Notes under the pieces: generated by a model
Databases searched by the model: none
Told to the model about the DNA's origin: nothing
Seen by the model: only the letters and a program-made list of their open reading frames with translations
NCBI GenBank assembly: GCA_014802435.1
Contig: JAAVCG010000006.1
Location: 1-64,000 of the forward strand
DNA from: Bacteroides sp.
GTDB taxonomy: Bacteria; Bacteroidota; Bacteroidia; Bacteroidales; Muribaculaceae
Reading direction: 5' to 3'
Length of the DNA: 64,000 bases
Made by a program: the position numbers and the translations under genes
Part shown: positions 1 to 8,618 of the stretch, piece by piece
How positions within the stretch are numbered: the first letter of the stretch is position 1
Layout of the letters: every line of letters begins with the position of its first letter

Positions 1-75
1 AAACAGTCAACTTATGACCCTGAAGCATATAAATTATATAGTAACAGACTAAATAAACAATTTTCGCACGCATAA
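1..75 (+). CDS. 3' end of an unidentified CDS
   Basis: Frame 1 is open from the first base to a TAA at 73-75 and encodes 24 residues ending in NRLNKQFSHA. The start and almost all of the gene lie outside the window, so no function can be given. The lysine/asparagine-rich, tyrosine-containing tail looks like ordinary coding sequence, but an open frame this short could be chance. No T-rich hairpin follows at once, so a terminator for this gene is not evident. Confidence 0.4.
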   Translation, partial: KQSTYDPEAYKLYSNRLNKQFSHA

Positions 76-557
76 CATAAAAAAATTCAAAAAATATTTG
101 GATTTTAGCATAGAATACGTGGAATGATTTCTCGTTTATCTTCAAGGAGGCATCGCCAAACGCCTAACTACAAATAAACAGTCCACTCCCACGCCTTACC
201 GGATATCGATACCCCTTGTCGGGGAGTGGATATACGACAAGCATGAGCGTTTTCATAGACTGCTCTCTCCTTTGTAGTTTGAAAATTGGCGATTTCCTTG
301 AAAAGGATAAAGCAAAAAACGCTTATAAAAATATGTCCGCCCCCGCCGCTTTATCCCATTACCGGGACTCCGCTGGCGATATGCATTGGCAAAGTTAATA
401 ATAATTTCCCAAACTTGCAAAGAAAAATTATTGCTTCATCAAGATTTTTTTCGCTATATTTGTAATTACAATGTTTGCGAAATGTTTGCGAACAAAATCA
501 ATAAGCAGTTAACTATGTGATGTTGTGTTGTTTGCGTTTTTTTTTATGCGGGGGTAG
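76..557. other. Gene-poor stretch with an inverted repeat and a promoter-like site
   Basis: About 480 nt without a convincing gene. It contains TCCACTCCC at 182-190 facing GGGAGTGGA at 222-230 (a 9-bp stem with a 31-nt loop), and a TATATTTG box at 455-462 on the plus strand with TTG at 431-433, spaced 21 nt. Immediately after the box the decamer ATGTTTGCGA occurs at 471-480 and again at 482-491 without its leading overlap being exact, opening a 13-codon frame. A 60-codon open frame around 216-398 has no supporting features. A small RNA is possible but not shown. Confidence 0.35.
182..230. repeat. Inverted repeat, 9-bp arms
   Basis: TCCACTCCC (182-190) and GGGAGTGGA (222-230) are exact reverse complements separated by 31 nt. 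No T-run follows on either strand, so this is not a standard intrinsic terminator. It may be part of a structured transcript or a degraded element. Confidence 0.4.
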
Positions 558-1904
558 TTATTTTTTTGTGAGGGCGGGGGTTAGGGTGAAGTCTGTGAAG
601 TTGAGGTGGATCTGGGGGTAGAGCATGAGGGTGCGGAGTCCGAGTACGCCTTCGCCTTCTGAGGCTGGTTCGGGGGTGGTTTTTATGTCAATTTCGGGGA
701 TTTCGGCGGTGTGGCCTCCGAGGGAGATTTTTAGGTTGGGGAGCAGGTATCGTTCATTGATTTTGATGCCGCCAATGCCTGCCTGTCTAACGTTGTCTTT
801 GGTTCCGTTGGTGAGCACAAACGGTTTGTTGCGGTCAAAGAAGCCTTCGCCGAGGGTTCCATAGGAGGCATTTCCGGAGTCGATAAGCATCAGGAGAGGG
901 GTATCGTGGATTTCACATTTGCAGAGTAAATTTCTTGTGTCGGCAAAGCAGATGTTGGGCTTGGCTTGAGTTCTGACGGGGTTTGAGGTGGCGCTTGCGG
1001 GGATGGTTAGATTGTTTGAGACGAAGTCAATGGTGATGTCTTTGAGTTGGAGCATCAAGTCATTGCCCAGGATGATATTGAGCGCGTCGGCATATTGGTC
1101 GGCCTCATCGTTGATGGCGGCTAATGACATTGAGGTGACGGTGAAGGGGACGTCCTTGATGGTTATGTTTCCTAATTTAAGTTCTTTGGCGATGGCTAAA
1201 TATCCGTTGGTTGAGCCGATTCCCGCCACGGAGACTTTAGAGCCTTCCAGGGGAGTCAGGCCGTATTTTTCGGCCATTTCCGGGGAGATGATGCTGGAAA
1301 CGCAGCCGGTGTCGAAAATCATGTCAGCCGGAGTTCCGTTGATGGCGCTTTCCTTGAGTTGCATCAGGACACCGCCCTTTTCTTTCGGCCCCATGGGGAT
1401 AATCTCGAAGGGCACGGTTGCGACGTCGGCTTCATTGAATTGGATTTGATAAGTATTGTAGGGCGCAAGGGCTGAATACCAGTTGGCCATCATGGAGAGG
1501 TTAGAAACCGAGGCGGAATCCAGATATTGCTGAGTTTGACCGATGGCCTGGTTTATCATTGATGCGGCAAATTCGTTTTCGCCGACTTTATTCAGGTCCT
1601 TGCCAAACATGACGGCGAAGGTGATGAAGTTATTCAAGTCAAGATTTTCAGACTGAGTGTTGAAAAGTTCCTGAAATGCGGGGATTGATACGTCCGGGCG
1701 ATTTAACTGGTGGCCAAGAAAACAGCGGGAGGATATTTCGAGAAAGGGATGGATTGAGTCTTTAGGTGCAGAATCGTAGATTGAATCAAGGGCAAACCAG
1801 TCAGAATGATTTATTGCGTTGAGAATCTTATCGTTGATTGACTGTGAATGGCAGGTCAGGGAAGTGATGCCGATAAAGGCATATAAAAGAAGATTTCGTA
1901 ACAT
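558..1904 (-). CDS. Secreted protein with two retropepsin-like aspartyl protease domains
   Basis: 448 residues. The N-terminus has a basic start followed by a hydrophobic stretch and SLTCHSQ, so the protein is exported; the cysteine context is only a weak lipobox. Two aspartyl-protease-like segments are visible: one around IFDTGCVSS (about residue 195) followed by an IILGNDLMLQ-type strand, and one around LIDSGNASYG (about residue 340) followed by GVLGLRTLM. D-T-G and D-S-G are the catalytic-type triplets of pepsin/retropepsin folds, and the paired G-hh-G motifs after each support the fold. The N-terminal 150 residues look helical. Substrate unknown. A promoter lies at 1933-1963, so the gene appears monocistronic and divergent from the next. 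Confidence 0.8.
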   Translation of the reverse strand: MLRNLLLYAFIGITSLTCHSQSINDKILNAINHSDWFALDSIYDSAPKDSIHPFLEISSRCFLGHQLNRPDVSIPAFQELFNTQSENLDLNNFITFAVMFGKDLNKVGENEFAASMINQAIGQTQQYLDSASVSNLSMMANWYSALAPYNTYQIQFNEADVATVPFEIIPMGPKEKGGVLMQLKESAINGTPADMIFDTGCVSSIISPEMAEKYGLTPLEGSKVSVAGIGSTNGYLAIAKELKLGNITIKDVPFTVTSMSLAAINDEADQYADALNIILGNDLMLQLKDITIDFVSNNLTIPASATSNPVRTQAKPNICFADTRNLLCKCEIHDTPLLMLIDSGNASYGTLGEGFFDRNKPFVLTNGTKDNVRQAGIGGIKINERYLLPNLKISLGGHTAEIPEIDIKTTPEPASEGEGVLGLRTLMLYPQIHLNFTDFTLTPALTKK

Positions 1905-1932
1905 GGACGTTGGTTTGGGGTTAAGATTTGTG

Positions 1933-1963
1933 CAAAGATACGGATATATTTCGAGATTTCAAA
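1933..1963 (-). promoter_or_regulatory. Promoter of the aspartyl-protease-like gene
   Basis: On the minus strand TTTG (1963-1960) is followed after 19 nt by TATCTTTG (1940-1933), matching the Bacteroidota pattern. The start codon lies about 28 nt downstream. Confidence 0.6.
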
Positions 1964-2007
1964 GGGGGAGACTATCTCTATGCTTTGTCTATTTAGAGGG
2001 GGAGGAG

Positions 2008-2038
2008 TTGGGGAGTTGGCAAATTTTTTGTAACTTTG
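2008..2038 (+). promoter_or_regulatory. Promoter of the acyltransferase gene
   Basis: TTG at 2008-2010, 20 nt, then TAACTTTG at 2031-2038. The ATG follows at 2055. It is divergent from the promoter at 1933-1963, the two being about 70 nt apart. Confidence 0.65.
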
Positions 2039-2054
2039 CGGCGGAAGAAAGTTA

Positions 2055-3077
2055 ATGATGAGAGAGAGTGGTTTGAGCGATAAGATTACTGTCGGGAGGG
2101 TCGTGATGATGATTTTGGTTGTCGCGATTCATTGTAGTGTTGTCGGATTGCGGGGGTATGACGGGCCTGCGGGATTGACGGCGATGTTTGATTTTTTTGA
2201 TTGTTATATAACGTCGGTTGCGGTTCCTTGGTTCTTTTTTATCTCGGCTTATCTGATGGCGTCGTTGCGTCGGGAGGGAGGTTTTGATGCTTATAAGTCG
2301 ACGGTTAAGAGGCGTGTCAGGAGCATATTGTTGCCATTCGTATTATGGAATACGTTAGCTTTTTTGATACGTCAGGGAGTCAATCTCTCGCCATTGCGGA
2401 GCTTTACAGGGGGCGGACGTGAGGAATTTGATTCCATATGGGATTTCTTCCTTCGGGTTTATTTTGAGCCTGAATTGGAGCCGTTATGGTTTTTGAGGAA
2501 TTTGTTTTTGTTTACGTTGTTTTATCCTGTTTTTCAGAGGGCGGTTCGGGTTAATTCGGTTGTCGCTTTAGTGATGTTCTGGCTCATTGAGGAGTATGTT
2601 TTTTCGAGCGGGTTGATTTATTATGGTTTGGGGTTCGTCGTTGCGAAATGGTGTGACCCGGAGAAAATGAGCGGGCTGTTGCCAAGGTTCGGAGCGATGT
2701 TTCCTCTTGTCGTCGGCGTGATGGTTGCGGCTTATTTTTGGGTTGATTCGGAGGTTTGTTATCAGTTGCTGATTGTTGCGGGGATGTTCAGCCTGTGGGG
2801 TGTGGCATGTTTGCTGCTGCCGTTCACCGGGGGGCTTGGAAAGCCGGATAATATCTTTTTTATCTATGCGGCACATGGGATAATTTCGCCTTATGTGCTG
2901 AAAGTTTCAGTGCTTATGTTTGACGTTTCAGGCTTGTGGTGGGCTGTGTTGTATGTGGTCAGCATTGTGGTTGTGATTGGGGTGTGTTATGGCGGTGCGG
3001 TTGTGGTGAGGACTCTTATGCCCGGGGTGTTTGGCGCGCTGACGGGGTCACGCCGGAGGGCTCTTTCGGCGCTCTGA
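2055..3077 (+). CDS. Acyltransferase family 3 membrane protein
   Basis: 340 residues, dominated by about ten hydrophobic membrane segments. The start has the typical order of this family: a short cytosolic leader, a first helix ending in AIHCS (the position of the conserved histidine of acyltransferase 3 proteins), then FFFISAYLMA and a basic loop with TVKRRVRSILLPF. PLWFLRNLF in the middle is also family-typical. Such proteins O-acetylate or O-acylate polysaccharides, lipids or peptides at the inner membrane; the acceptor cannot be told here. A glycosyltransferase gene lies nearby, but the tRNA pair separates the two. Confidence 0.85.
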   Translation: MMRESGLSDKITVGRVVMMILVVAIHCSVVGLRGYDGPAGLTAMFDFFDCYITSVAVPWFFFISAYLMASLRREGGFDAYKSTVKRRVRSILLPFVLWNTLAFLIRQGVNLSPLRSFTGGGREEFDSIWDFFLRVYFEPELEPLWFLRNLFLFTLFYPVFQRAVRVNSVVALVMFWLIEEYVFSSGLIYYGLGFVVAKWCDPEKMSGLLPRFGAMFPLVVGVMVAAYFWVDSEVCYQLLIVAGMFSLWGVACLLLPFTGGLGKPDNIFFIYAAHGIISPYVLKVSVLMFDVSGLWWAVLYVVSIVVVIGVCYGGAVVVRTLMPGVFGALTGSRRRALSAL

Positions 3078-3144
3078 TTCAGGCGCTCCGAAGGTGCTTC
3101 TGAGGGGGAGGGGAAGAAAAAAATGAAAATTTTTTGGGGAAAGA

Positions 3145-3176
3145 TTTGGAAAATTCAAAAAGTTGGCGTAACTTTG
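3145..3176 (+). promoter_or_regulatory. Promoter of the tRNA-Asn pair
   Basis: TTTG at 3145-3148, 20 nt, TAACTTTG at 3169-3176. The first tRNA begins 26 nt after the box. Both tRNA genes probably form one transcript ending at the hairpin at 3412-3444. Confidence 0.75.
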
Positions 3177-3202
3177 CAGCGCAATTAAGCGATTGCCAAC
3201 CT

Positions 3203-3276
3203 GCTTCAGTAGCTCAGTCGGTTAGAGCATCTGACTGTTAATCAGAGGGTCCGGGGTTCAAGTCCCTGCTGGAGCG
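3203..3276 (+). tRNA. tRNA-Asn (GTT), copy 1
   Basis: 74 nt fold as a cloverleaf. The acceptor stem GCTTCAG/CTGGAGC has one G-U pair, and the D-arm carries AGCTCAGTCGGTTAGAGC. The anticodon stem TCTGA/TCAGA closes loop CTGTTAA with anticodon GTT, and the T-arm has GTTCAAG. The discriminator is G3276 and the next three bases happen to be CCA, so this copy carries an encoded 3' end, unlike copy 2. Confidence 0.97.
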
Positions 3277-3302
3277 CCAAACAAATAATAACCTATCCAC
3301 CT

Positions 3303-3376
3303 GCTTCAGTAGCTCAGTCGGTTAGAGCATCTGACTGTTAATCAGAGGGTCCGGGGTTCAAGTCCCTGCTGGAGCG
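3303..3376 (+). tRNA. tRNA-Asn (GTT), copy 2
   Basis: Identical over its whole length to copy 1, exactly 100 nt downstream. The discriminator G3376 is followed by CTT rather than CCA, so CCA must be added by nucleotidyltransferase. Confidence 0.97.
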
Positions 3377-3411
3377 CTTTCATAATTGTAAAATTTTAGG
3401 GTTAATAAGTT

Positions 3412-3444
3412 AAAGACGAGGTTATTTCAATCTCGTCTTTTTTT
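3412..3444 (+). terminator. Intrinsic terminator after the tRNA pair
   Basis: AAAGACGAG (3412-3420) pairs with CTCGTCTTT (3432-3440) over 9 bp with an 11-nt loop, and the T-run continues to 3444. A-tract and T-tract make it potentially bidirectional. Confidence 0.9.
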
Positions 3445-3483
3445 GTGACCCGAAACCATGTGAGGCACACCCGCGCGGAAAGA

Positions 3484-4476
3484 ATGAAGAAAGTCTCTGT
3501 CATAGTCGCCGTTTATGGCGTAGAATATTGGATTGAGGAGAGCCTGAGCTCGCTTCTCAATCAGTCGTTGGCGCCTGAGCAGATGGAGATTATCCTGGTT
3601 AATGATGCGTCGCCGGATGATTCGATGATACTTGCCAGGCGATTGGTAGAGACTCGCTTCCGGGAGCGATTGCCTTATGTGAAGTTTATAGACCATCCGT
3701 TTAACATGGGGGTCAGTCATACGCGGCGCGATGGAATCCTTGCGGCTACGGGGGATTATATCATTCATTTTGACCCGGATGATCTTCTTCATCCCCGGGC
3801 TTATGAAATCATGCTTGCGGAGGCGGAGCGCACGGATGCTGACGTTACATTATGTGATTTTCTATTTGATAACGGCAAGCGGAAGACTCACCTGGCGCAG
3901 CGTCCGAATGAAATGACGGCCCGCTGCCTGATGGAGCAGATTTGCGGGGCCCAGTTGCCGTCGCGGCATGGGTCAATGTGCAATAAGTTGATTCGTTCGA
4001 GCCTTTATGAGCAGGTTAAGCTTCCGGACCGGATAAATTTCTGTGAGGATGCCATGACGGTTTGCTCGATGCTCTGTTTGCCGGGGATTAAGATAGCGTC
4101 GACGGATTTGCCTCTATATACTTATCGTTATCGGCCGGGGTCAATGGTCGGGACGACTAATTATGAGGGTGATATCCGCCTCTATAAGGAGCTCGGGCGA
4201 CGGGCGGGCGAGGTGAAGGAGGTCTGGCAGCGGGATGCTTTCAGCGCGTTCATTTCGTCGCTGCTTTATCATCGGAGTTACCTGGAATTTCAGGGTACAG
4301 CGGAGGAGTTTGCCCGCCGATTCGGACGATTTGAAATTTATGTTGATTTTGCAGTAAATGTGCCTCCGCGGCAGAAAAAGCTGGTTCGCCGGGCCCTTGA
4401 GGGAAAGCATTTGCAGTCACGATTCCGGCGTCGATTAGCGTTTGCAATCAACCGGCGTTTGCATCGCGGGGCTTAA
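3484..4476 (+). CDS. Family 2 glycosyltransferase (GT-A fold)
   Basis: 330 residues from ATG 3484. The start MKKVSVIVAVYGVE is the usual opening of GT2 enzymes. Around residues 40-50 is LVNDASPDDS, then HFDPDDLLHP near residue 95, where DPDD is the metal/nucleotide-sugar binding DXD-type motif. NFCEDAMT near residue 190 fits the catalytic ED motif. It probably transfers a sugar from a nucleotide sugar to a surface glycan. A GTG at 3445 would extend the frame by 13 residues but lies inside the terminator T-run, so it is rejected. No membrane segment is evident. Confidence 0.88.
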   Translation: MKKVSVIVAVYGVEYWIEESLSSLLNQSLAPEQMEIILVNDASPDDSMILARRLVETRFRERLPYVKFIDHPFNMGVSHTRRDGILAATGDYIIHFDPDDLLHPRAYEIMLAEAERTDADVTLCDFLFDNGKRKTHLAQRPNEMTARCLMEQICGAQLPSRHGSMCNKLIRSSLYEQVKLPDRINFCEDAMTVCSMLCLPGIKIASTDLPLYTYRYRPGSMVGTTNYEGDIRLYKELGRRAGEVKEVWQRDAFSAFISSLLYHRSYLEFQGTAEEFARRFGRFEIYVDFAVNVPPRQKKLVRRALEGKHLQSRFRRRLAFAINRRLHRGA

Positions 4477-4489
4477 GTTGCGGGCGATA

Positions 4490-4521
4490 TTTGTGAAATT
4501 CACAAAAAATGCTTAAATTTG
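4490..4521 (+). promoter_or_regulatory. Promoter of pfkA
   Basis: TTTG at 4490-4493, 20 nt, TAAATTTG at 4514-4521; the ATG is at 4546. It may also drive the gldE run downstream. Confidence 0.75.
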
Positions 4522-4545
4522 CGGCTTAATTCAAGCGATTAAACT

Positions 4546-5526
4546 ATGGCAGAAATAAAATGTATCGGCATTTTGACGTCGGGGGGCGATGCTCCCGGCA
4601 TGAATGCTGCAATCCGCGCGGTTACGCGTTCGGCAATATTCAACGGATTTAAGGTCAAGGGCATTTATCGCGGTTATCGCGGACTGCTGACCGACGAAAT
4701 AGAAGACTTCAAGACTCAGAACGTCAGCAATATAATCCAGATGGGCGGCACAATATTGAAGACGGCCCGCTGTAAGGAATTCGAGACCCCCGAGGGCCGA
4801 CAATTGGCCTACGACACTCTGCGTCGGCATGGGATTGACGCCCTGGTGGTGATTGGCGGCGACGGCTCTCTGACGGGCGCACGCATCTTTGCCAATGAGT
4901 TTAACTACCCGATTATCGGCCTTCCCGGCACTATTGATAATGACCTCTACGGCACGGATAAGACCATCGGTTATGACACGGCGCTGAACACCATTATGGA
5001 GTGTGTCGATAAGATACGCGACACGGCGACGAGCCATGAGCGCCTCTTTTTCATTGAAGTTATGGGCCGCGACGCGGGCTTCCTTGCGCTCAATGGGGCG
5101 ATAGCCACGGGGGCGGAGGCTGCGATTATTCCGGAAATCTCAACGGAGGTTGACCAGCTTGCGGAGCTGATTCAGAACGGCTTCCGCAAGAGCAAGAACT
5201 CATCAATCGTACTGGTTGCGGAGAGCCCGATTACCGGTGGCGCGATGGCACTTGCCGAGCGAGTGAAAAATGAATATCCGGCCTATGACGTGAGGGTTTC
5301 CATTCTTGGTCACCTGCAGCGCGGCGGCTCGCCGACGGCTACTGACCGCATCCTGGCCTCGCGCATGGGGGCTGCGGCCATTGATGCCCTGATGGAGGAC
5401 CAGCGCAACGTCATGATTGGAATCCAGAATGATCAGATTGTCTATATTCCGTTCAGCAAGGCTATTAAAAATGACAAGCCGATTGACCGCAGTCTGCTTG
5501 AAACCCTCCGCAGACTGAGCATTTAA
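4546..5526 (+). CDS. pfkA: ATP-dependent 6-phosphofructokinase
   Basis: 326 residues, normal bacterial length. It phosphorylates fructose 6-phosphate to fructose 1,6-bisphosphate in glycolysis in the cytosol. Visible motifs are [15 protein letters not shown] at the N-terminus (ATP loop), [10 protein letters not shown] near residue 103 and [17 protein letters not shown] near residue 125, which contains the catalytic aspartate. [11 protein letters not shown] and [10 protein letters not shown] form the substrate/effector side. Glycine at the GGDGS position and in PGTIDND is the ATP-type signature rather than the pyrophosphate type. It has its own promoter; the next gene starts 18 nt later. Confidence 0.97.
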   Translation: MAEIKCIGILTSGGDAPGMNAAIRAVTRSAIFNGFKVKGIYRGYRGLLTDEIEDFKTQNVSNIIQMGGTILKTARCKEFETPEGRQLAYDTLRRHGIDALVVIGGDGSLTGARIFANEFNYPIIGLPGTIDNDLYGTDKTIGYDTALNTIMECVDKIRDTATSHERLFFIEVMGRDAGFLALNGAIATGAEAAIIPEISTEVDQLAELIQNGFRKSKNSSIVLVAESPITGGAMALAERVKNEYPAYDVRVSILGHLQRGGSPTATDRILASRMGAAAIDALMEDQRNVMIGIQNDQIVYIPFSKAIKNDKPIDRSLLETLRRLSI

Positions 5527-5544
5527 AATCCCCCCTTGCCTTAA

Positions 5545-6831
5545 TTGGAAACAGCAGAGATAATAGCACTGGTCATTGCGGCATTGCTGCTCTTGGTGTC
5601 GGGATTTGTTTCCGGCTCTGAGATTGCTTATTTTTCCTTGACTCCGCAGGACCTTGACGAGGCCGACGAGGAGGGTAATCACCCGGACTCGACGGCGGCC
5701 GTTCGCGCTCTCTTGCGCAAGCCGGAGCGCCTGCTCGCCACTATTCTGATAGCCAATAATCTGGTCAATATCTCAATCGTCGTCCTGACCAACTATGGTC
5801 TCGGCCCGGTCTTTTCCGGGATGAGTGCCCTCTGGAGTTTTGTGTTGCAGACGGTTATTTTGACCTTCCTGATTTTGCTTTTTGGTGAAATCCTGCCGAA
5901 GCTGTATGCTCAGACGCGGCCATTGAAGTGGGCCATGTGGTCTCAGCCGGTGCTGAAAGTGATGGTGACGGTGCTCAAACCGTTTGCCGCACTGTTAGTT
6001 AAGAGTTCTACGGTCGTTCACCGCGTTGTTCATAAAAAGCCTCAAAACATCTCGGCCGATGAGTTGAGTCAGGCCCTTGAGCTGACCGATGTGGAGGCGC
6101 GTGATGACTCACGGATGCTTCAGGAGATTCTCCGTTTTGGCGACACTACGGCCTCAGAAGTGATGACTCCGCGAGTTGACATGACCTTCCTGAGCATTGA
6201 CTATACCTTTGATGAAGTGATGATTACGGTGCTGGAAAGCGGCTATGCGCGCATTCCGGTATTTGAGGGCACTCAGGATAATATCCGGGGGGTACTCTAT
6301 TCCCGCGATTTGCTTCCTTACGTTGAGCAGCGCCCCGAGGGCTTTGCGTGGCAGTCACTTCTTCGCCCGGCCTATTTTGTTCCGGAATCGAGAATGATTG
6401 ATGACTTGCTTGAGGACTTCCGTCGGCGCAAGGTGCATATGGCCATCGTCGTTGATGAATTCGGAGGCACTCAGGGTGTAGTCACTCTGGAAGATGTCCT
6501 GGAGGAAATCGTCGGCGATATCGACGATGAATATGACGAAGAAGAGAAGACATATCAGCGCCTGCCTGACAATACTTTCATCTTTGAAGGTAAAACCTTG
6601 CTCAATGACTTTTTCCGCATCACCGAGCAGGAAGAAGAAGCCGAGGAACTCTATGGACCTGTCACGGAGGATTGTGAGACTCTGGCGGGGATGCTTCTTG
6701 CCATCAAGGGCGACTTTCCGCGCGATAAGGAGAGCCTGGTCTACGGCCGCTGTCGCTTCCTGGTTCTTGACATCAGTCAGCACCGCATTGTCAGCGTCCG
6801 AGTGAAGGTTATGCCGGAGGTTCAGCAATGA
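5545..6831 (+). CDS. gldE: GldE-type CNNM/CBS-domain membrane protein
   Basis: 428 residues. An N-terminal DUF21 region with about four membrane segments begins at once (LVIAALLLLVSGFVSGSEIA). A CBS pair follows: EVMTPRVDM through GVLYSRDLL, and MIDDLLEDF through GGTQGVVTLEDVLEEIVG. The C-terminal CorC/HlyC-type domain begins near TFIFEGKTLLNDF. The architecture and the following gldD identify it as gliding-motility-associated GldE; the ssb gene often seen upstream in this phylum is not here. The start is TTG at 5545: stops lie just upstream in frame and the first helix starts at residue 5. It overlaps the next gene by 4 nt. Confidence 0.9.
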   Translation: METAEIIALVIAALLLLVSGFVSGSEIAYFSLTPQDLDEADEEGNHPDSTAAVRALLRKPERLLATILIANNLVNISIVVLTNYGLGPVFSGMSALWSFVLQTVILTFLILLFGEILPKLYAQTRPLKWAMWSQPVLKVMVTVLKPFAALLVKSSTVVHRVVHKKPQNISADELSQALELTDVEARDDSRMLQEILRFGDTTASEVMTPRVDMTFLSIDYTFDEVMITVLESGYARIPVFEGTQDNIRGVLYSRDLLPYVEQRPEGFAWQSLLRPAYFVPESRMIDDLLEDFRRRKVHMAIVVDEFGGTQGVVTLEDVLEEIVGDIDDEYDEEEKTYQRLPDNTFIFEGKTLLNDFFRITEQEEEAEELYGPVTEDCETLAGMLLAIKGDFPRDKESLVYGRCRFLVLDISQHRIVSVRVKVMPEVQQ

Positions 6832-7379
6832 GACTCTTAGGGCGGCTTCTCGTTATTATTCTTCTGCTTCAGGGGTGCTCTGAAAAGCGTCCTCAGGCCG
6901 TACCTCGCCCTCAGGCGTGGCCCCGTTTAGCCGAGATGCCCGCAACTTATCAGGCCGCCGAGGGGCTGATGATAAATGGTTCCGCCCGGATTGACAAGGG
7001 GGAATCAGAGGGATGGTTTGATATTGTCTATCCCGCATATAACGTCAGGATTAACTGCACTTTGACCTCCGTCAGCACTCCCGGAGAGCTGCAGAATGTC
7101 ATCGATAACCGGCTTGAGCGGCTTGAACGCAATGCCGGCGGGGCGGCAGGGCAACTGATAGAGCTGACCTCTGACGGCGGCTGGGGCTGCCTGCTGATGT
7201 CGACTCCGGAGGCAGTGGCCACTCCCGTTCAGTTTCTGGCCACGGATTCCGTTTCGCGCCTTTTTTCGGGCACCGCCGTTTTCTCCGGGCGAGAAATGAA
7301 GGTTGACTCCATCGCTCCGGCGGTTGCCGTCATTGAACGCGATTTGATTTATATGCTCCGTAATATCAAGGATTTATGA
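6828..7379 (+). CDS. gldD: Gliding-motility-type lipoprotein GldD
   Basis: 183 residues. The leader MRLLGRLLVIILLLQGCS ends in a clear lipobox (LQGC, cysteine 17). The short mature protein has a proline-rich start (RPQAWPR), a WFDIVYPAYNVRIN strand near residue 65, and GTAVFSGREMKVDSIAPAV followed by a terminal helix, a pattern I recognise from GldD. In Flavobacterium GldD is needed for gliding, but homologues occur in non-gliding Bacteroidales, where the role is unknown and may concern envelope or type IX secretion. ATGA overlaps join it to gldE and to the next gene. Confidence 0.85.
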   Translation: MRLLGRLLVIILLLQGCSEKRPQAVPRPQAWPRLAEMPATYQAAEGLMINGSARIDKGESEGWFDIVYPAYNVRINCTLTSVSTPGELQNVIDNRLERLERNAGGAAGQLIELTSDGGWGCLLMSTPEAVATPVQFLATDSVSRLFSGTAVFSGREMKVDSIAPAVAVIERDLIYMLRNIKDL

Positions 7380-7843
7380 GTCAAGTATTCATCTCTGCCG
7401 GAGGGCGTCAGGCCGTCAGCGAGCTTATTCGCAGCCGTTTTGACGCAGATGTCAGGCTGATTCACGATGCTGACGGCGCGCCGCGTCTTGTCGGCGCCGA
7501 TGAGGAGATTTCAATTTCTCATAGCCGCCACTATGCGGCGCTGATGGTCAGCACCGAAGGGCGCTGTGGAGTAGATATTGAAGAGCCTCGCATTGAGCAA
7601 CTTACCCGGGTGCGCGCCAAGTTTCTGACCCCTGAAGAATTAGCGGCGCCGATAGATTTGCTCATGGCATGGACGGCCAAGGAAGCGGTTTTTAAAGCCG
7701 CCGGGACTCCGGGACTCGGCCTCAGCATGATTGATACGCTCTCTCAACCGGGGTTTGCTCTGATTCCTGACGGGCGTCGCTTCCGCCTCTCGTCGACAGT
7801 CACTCCGGATTATACCTTAACTTCTGCATTACCTGATGATTAA
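7376..7843 (+). CDS. 4'-phosphopantetheinyl transferase (Sfp/AcpS superfamily)
   Basis: 155 residues, short for the family. ISHSRHYAAL near residue 45, CGVDIEEPR near residue 62 and MAWTAKEAVFKAAG near residue 100 are the metal- and CoA-binding motifs (D-x-E and W-x-x-KEA). The enzyme transfers phosphopantetheine from CoA to a carrier-protein serine. It overlaps gldD by 4 nt and the next gene by 8 nt, so the group is probably translated together. Whether it serves fatty-acid ACP or a special carrier cannot be told from the window. Confidence 0.9.
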   Translation: MSQVFISAGGRQAVSELIRSRFDADVRLIHDADGAPRLVGADEEISISHSRHYAALMVSTEGRCGVDIEEPRIEQLTRVRAKFLTPEELAAPIDLLMAWTAKEAVFKAAGTPGLGLSMIDTLSQPGFALIPDGRRFRLSSTVTPDYTLTSALPDD

Positions 7844-8618
7844 ATCGCTGATAAAACTGCTTTTGTCGCCTCGCCGGGCCTCAATTAAGCCCTCAGAGCG
7901 CTTGAAGCCGCTCATTATTTTGGGCAATGGCCCCGGACTGAGGGCCACTCTTGATGAATCATCTCGGCAATTGGCTGAAAATCCGCTTCTTGCGGTGAAT
8001 TTTTTTGCCAATACTCCGGAATTTCGTCGCCTGAAGCCGGAATACTATGTGCTGGCCGACGGACACTTCTTCACTAACACGGCCGACCCCAATGTCAGCC
8101 GGCTCTTAGGGAATTTTGCGTCCGTCGACTGGCCGATGACCTTGTTCGTTCCTTTTGGAGCTAAACCGCTGATTAACAATCCGCAAGTCAGGATTGAGCA
8201 TTTCCCGCTCAAGGCGATGGAAGGCCCAAGATGGTTTCGCGAGCTGATGTTTTCGCTGCGACTTGGAATGCCTCGTCCCCGCAATGTTATGATTCCCTCA
8301 ATCATGATAGGTCTCTGGCTCGGATTCAAGGAAATCTACCTCTGTGGGGCGGACCATACGTGGATCAAGACCCTGAGCGTCAACGAGCGCAATGAAGTTG
8401 TTTCCATTCAGCCGCATTTCTATGAGGAAGATGCCCGCGAGCTGGAACGCCAGCGCATTGATTATCTGAAGATTCCGCTCCATCAGGTTCTTGACAGCCA
8501 GGCCGTTGCCTTCCGCGCCTATCATGTTATTCAAGATTATGCGGCTCCCCGCGGACTCCGGATTTATAATGCCACTGACGGGAGCTATATTGATGCTTTC
8601 CCCCGCAAGAGATTATGA
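7836..8618 (+). CDS. DUF115/MptE-like Rossmann-type protein, possibly envelope glycan related
   Basis: 260 residues, no signal peptide or clear membrane helix. After a basic N-terminus comes LIILGNGPGLRATLDE, a glycine-rich nucleotide-binding-like loop, then LLAVNFFANTPEF and YYVLADGHFF. IYLCGADHTW near residue 170 is a second conserved-looking patch, followed by a helical C-terminus. This pattern resembles DUF115 (MptE-like) proteins found in surface-glycan and flagellin-glycosylation loci, but the resemblance is from motifs only. It overlaps its neighbours by 8 and 4 nt in the gldE run. Confidence 0.55.
   Translation: MIKSLIKLLLSPRRASIKPSERLKPLIILGNGPGLRATLDESSRQLAENPLLAVNFFANTPEFRRLKPEYYVLADGHFFTNTADPNVSRLLGNFASVDWPMTLFVPFGAKPLINNPQVRIEHFPLKAMEGPRWFRELMFSLRLGMPRPRNVMIPSIMIGLWLGFKEIYLCGADHTWIKTLSVNERNEVVSIQPHFYEEDARELERQRIDYLKIPLHQVLDSQAVAFRAYHVIQDYAAPRGLRIYNATDGSYIDAFPRKRL

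Larger units (their letters stand above)
3199..3377 (+). repeat. Tandem duplication containing tRNA-Asn
   Basis: The 79-nt segments 3199-3277 and 3299-3377 are identical; the 21-nt spacer between them is unrelated to the sequence after copy 2. The identity stops within one or two bases of the tRNA ends, as expected for conservation of the mature tRNA or a recent duplication. Confidence 0.9.

Noticed and set aside
216-398. 60-codon open frame in the left intergenic stretch
   Set aside because: Non-ATG start, no promoter at the right distance, no recognisable protein features and overlap with the inverted repeat arm.
3445-3483. GTG start extending the glycosyltransferase by 13 residues
   Set aside because: It lies within the T-run of the tRNA terminator. 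The internal ATG at 3484 gives the normal GT2 N-terminus.
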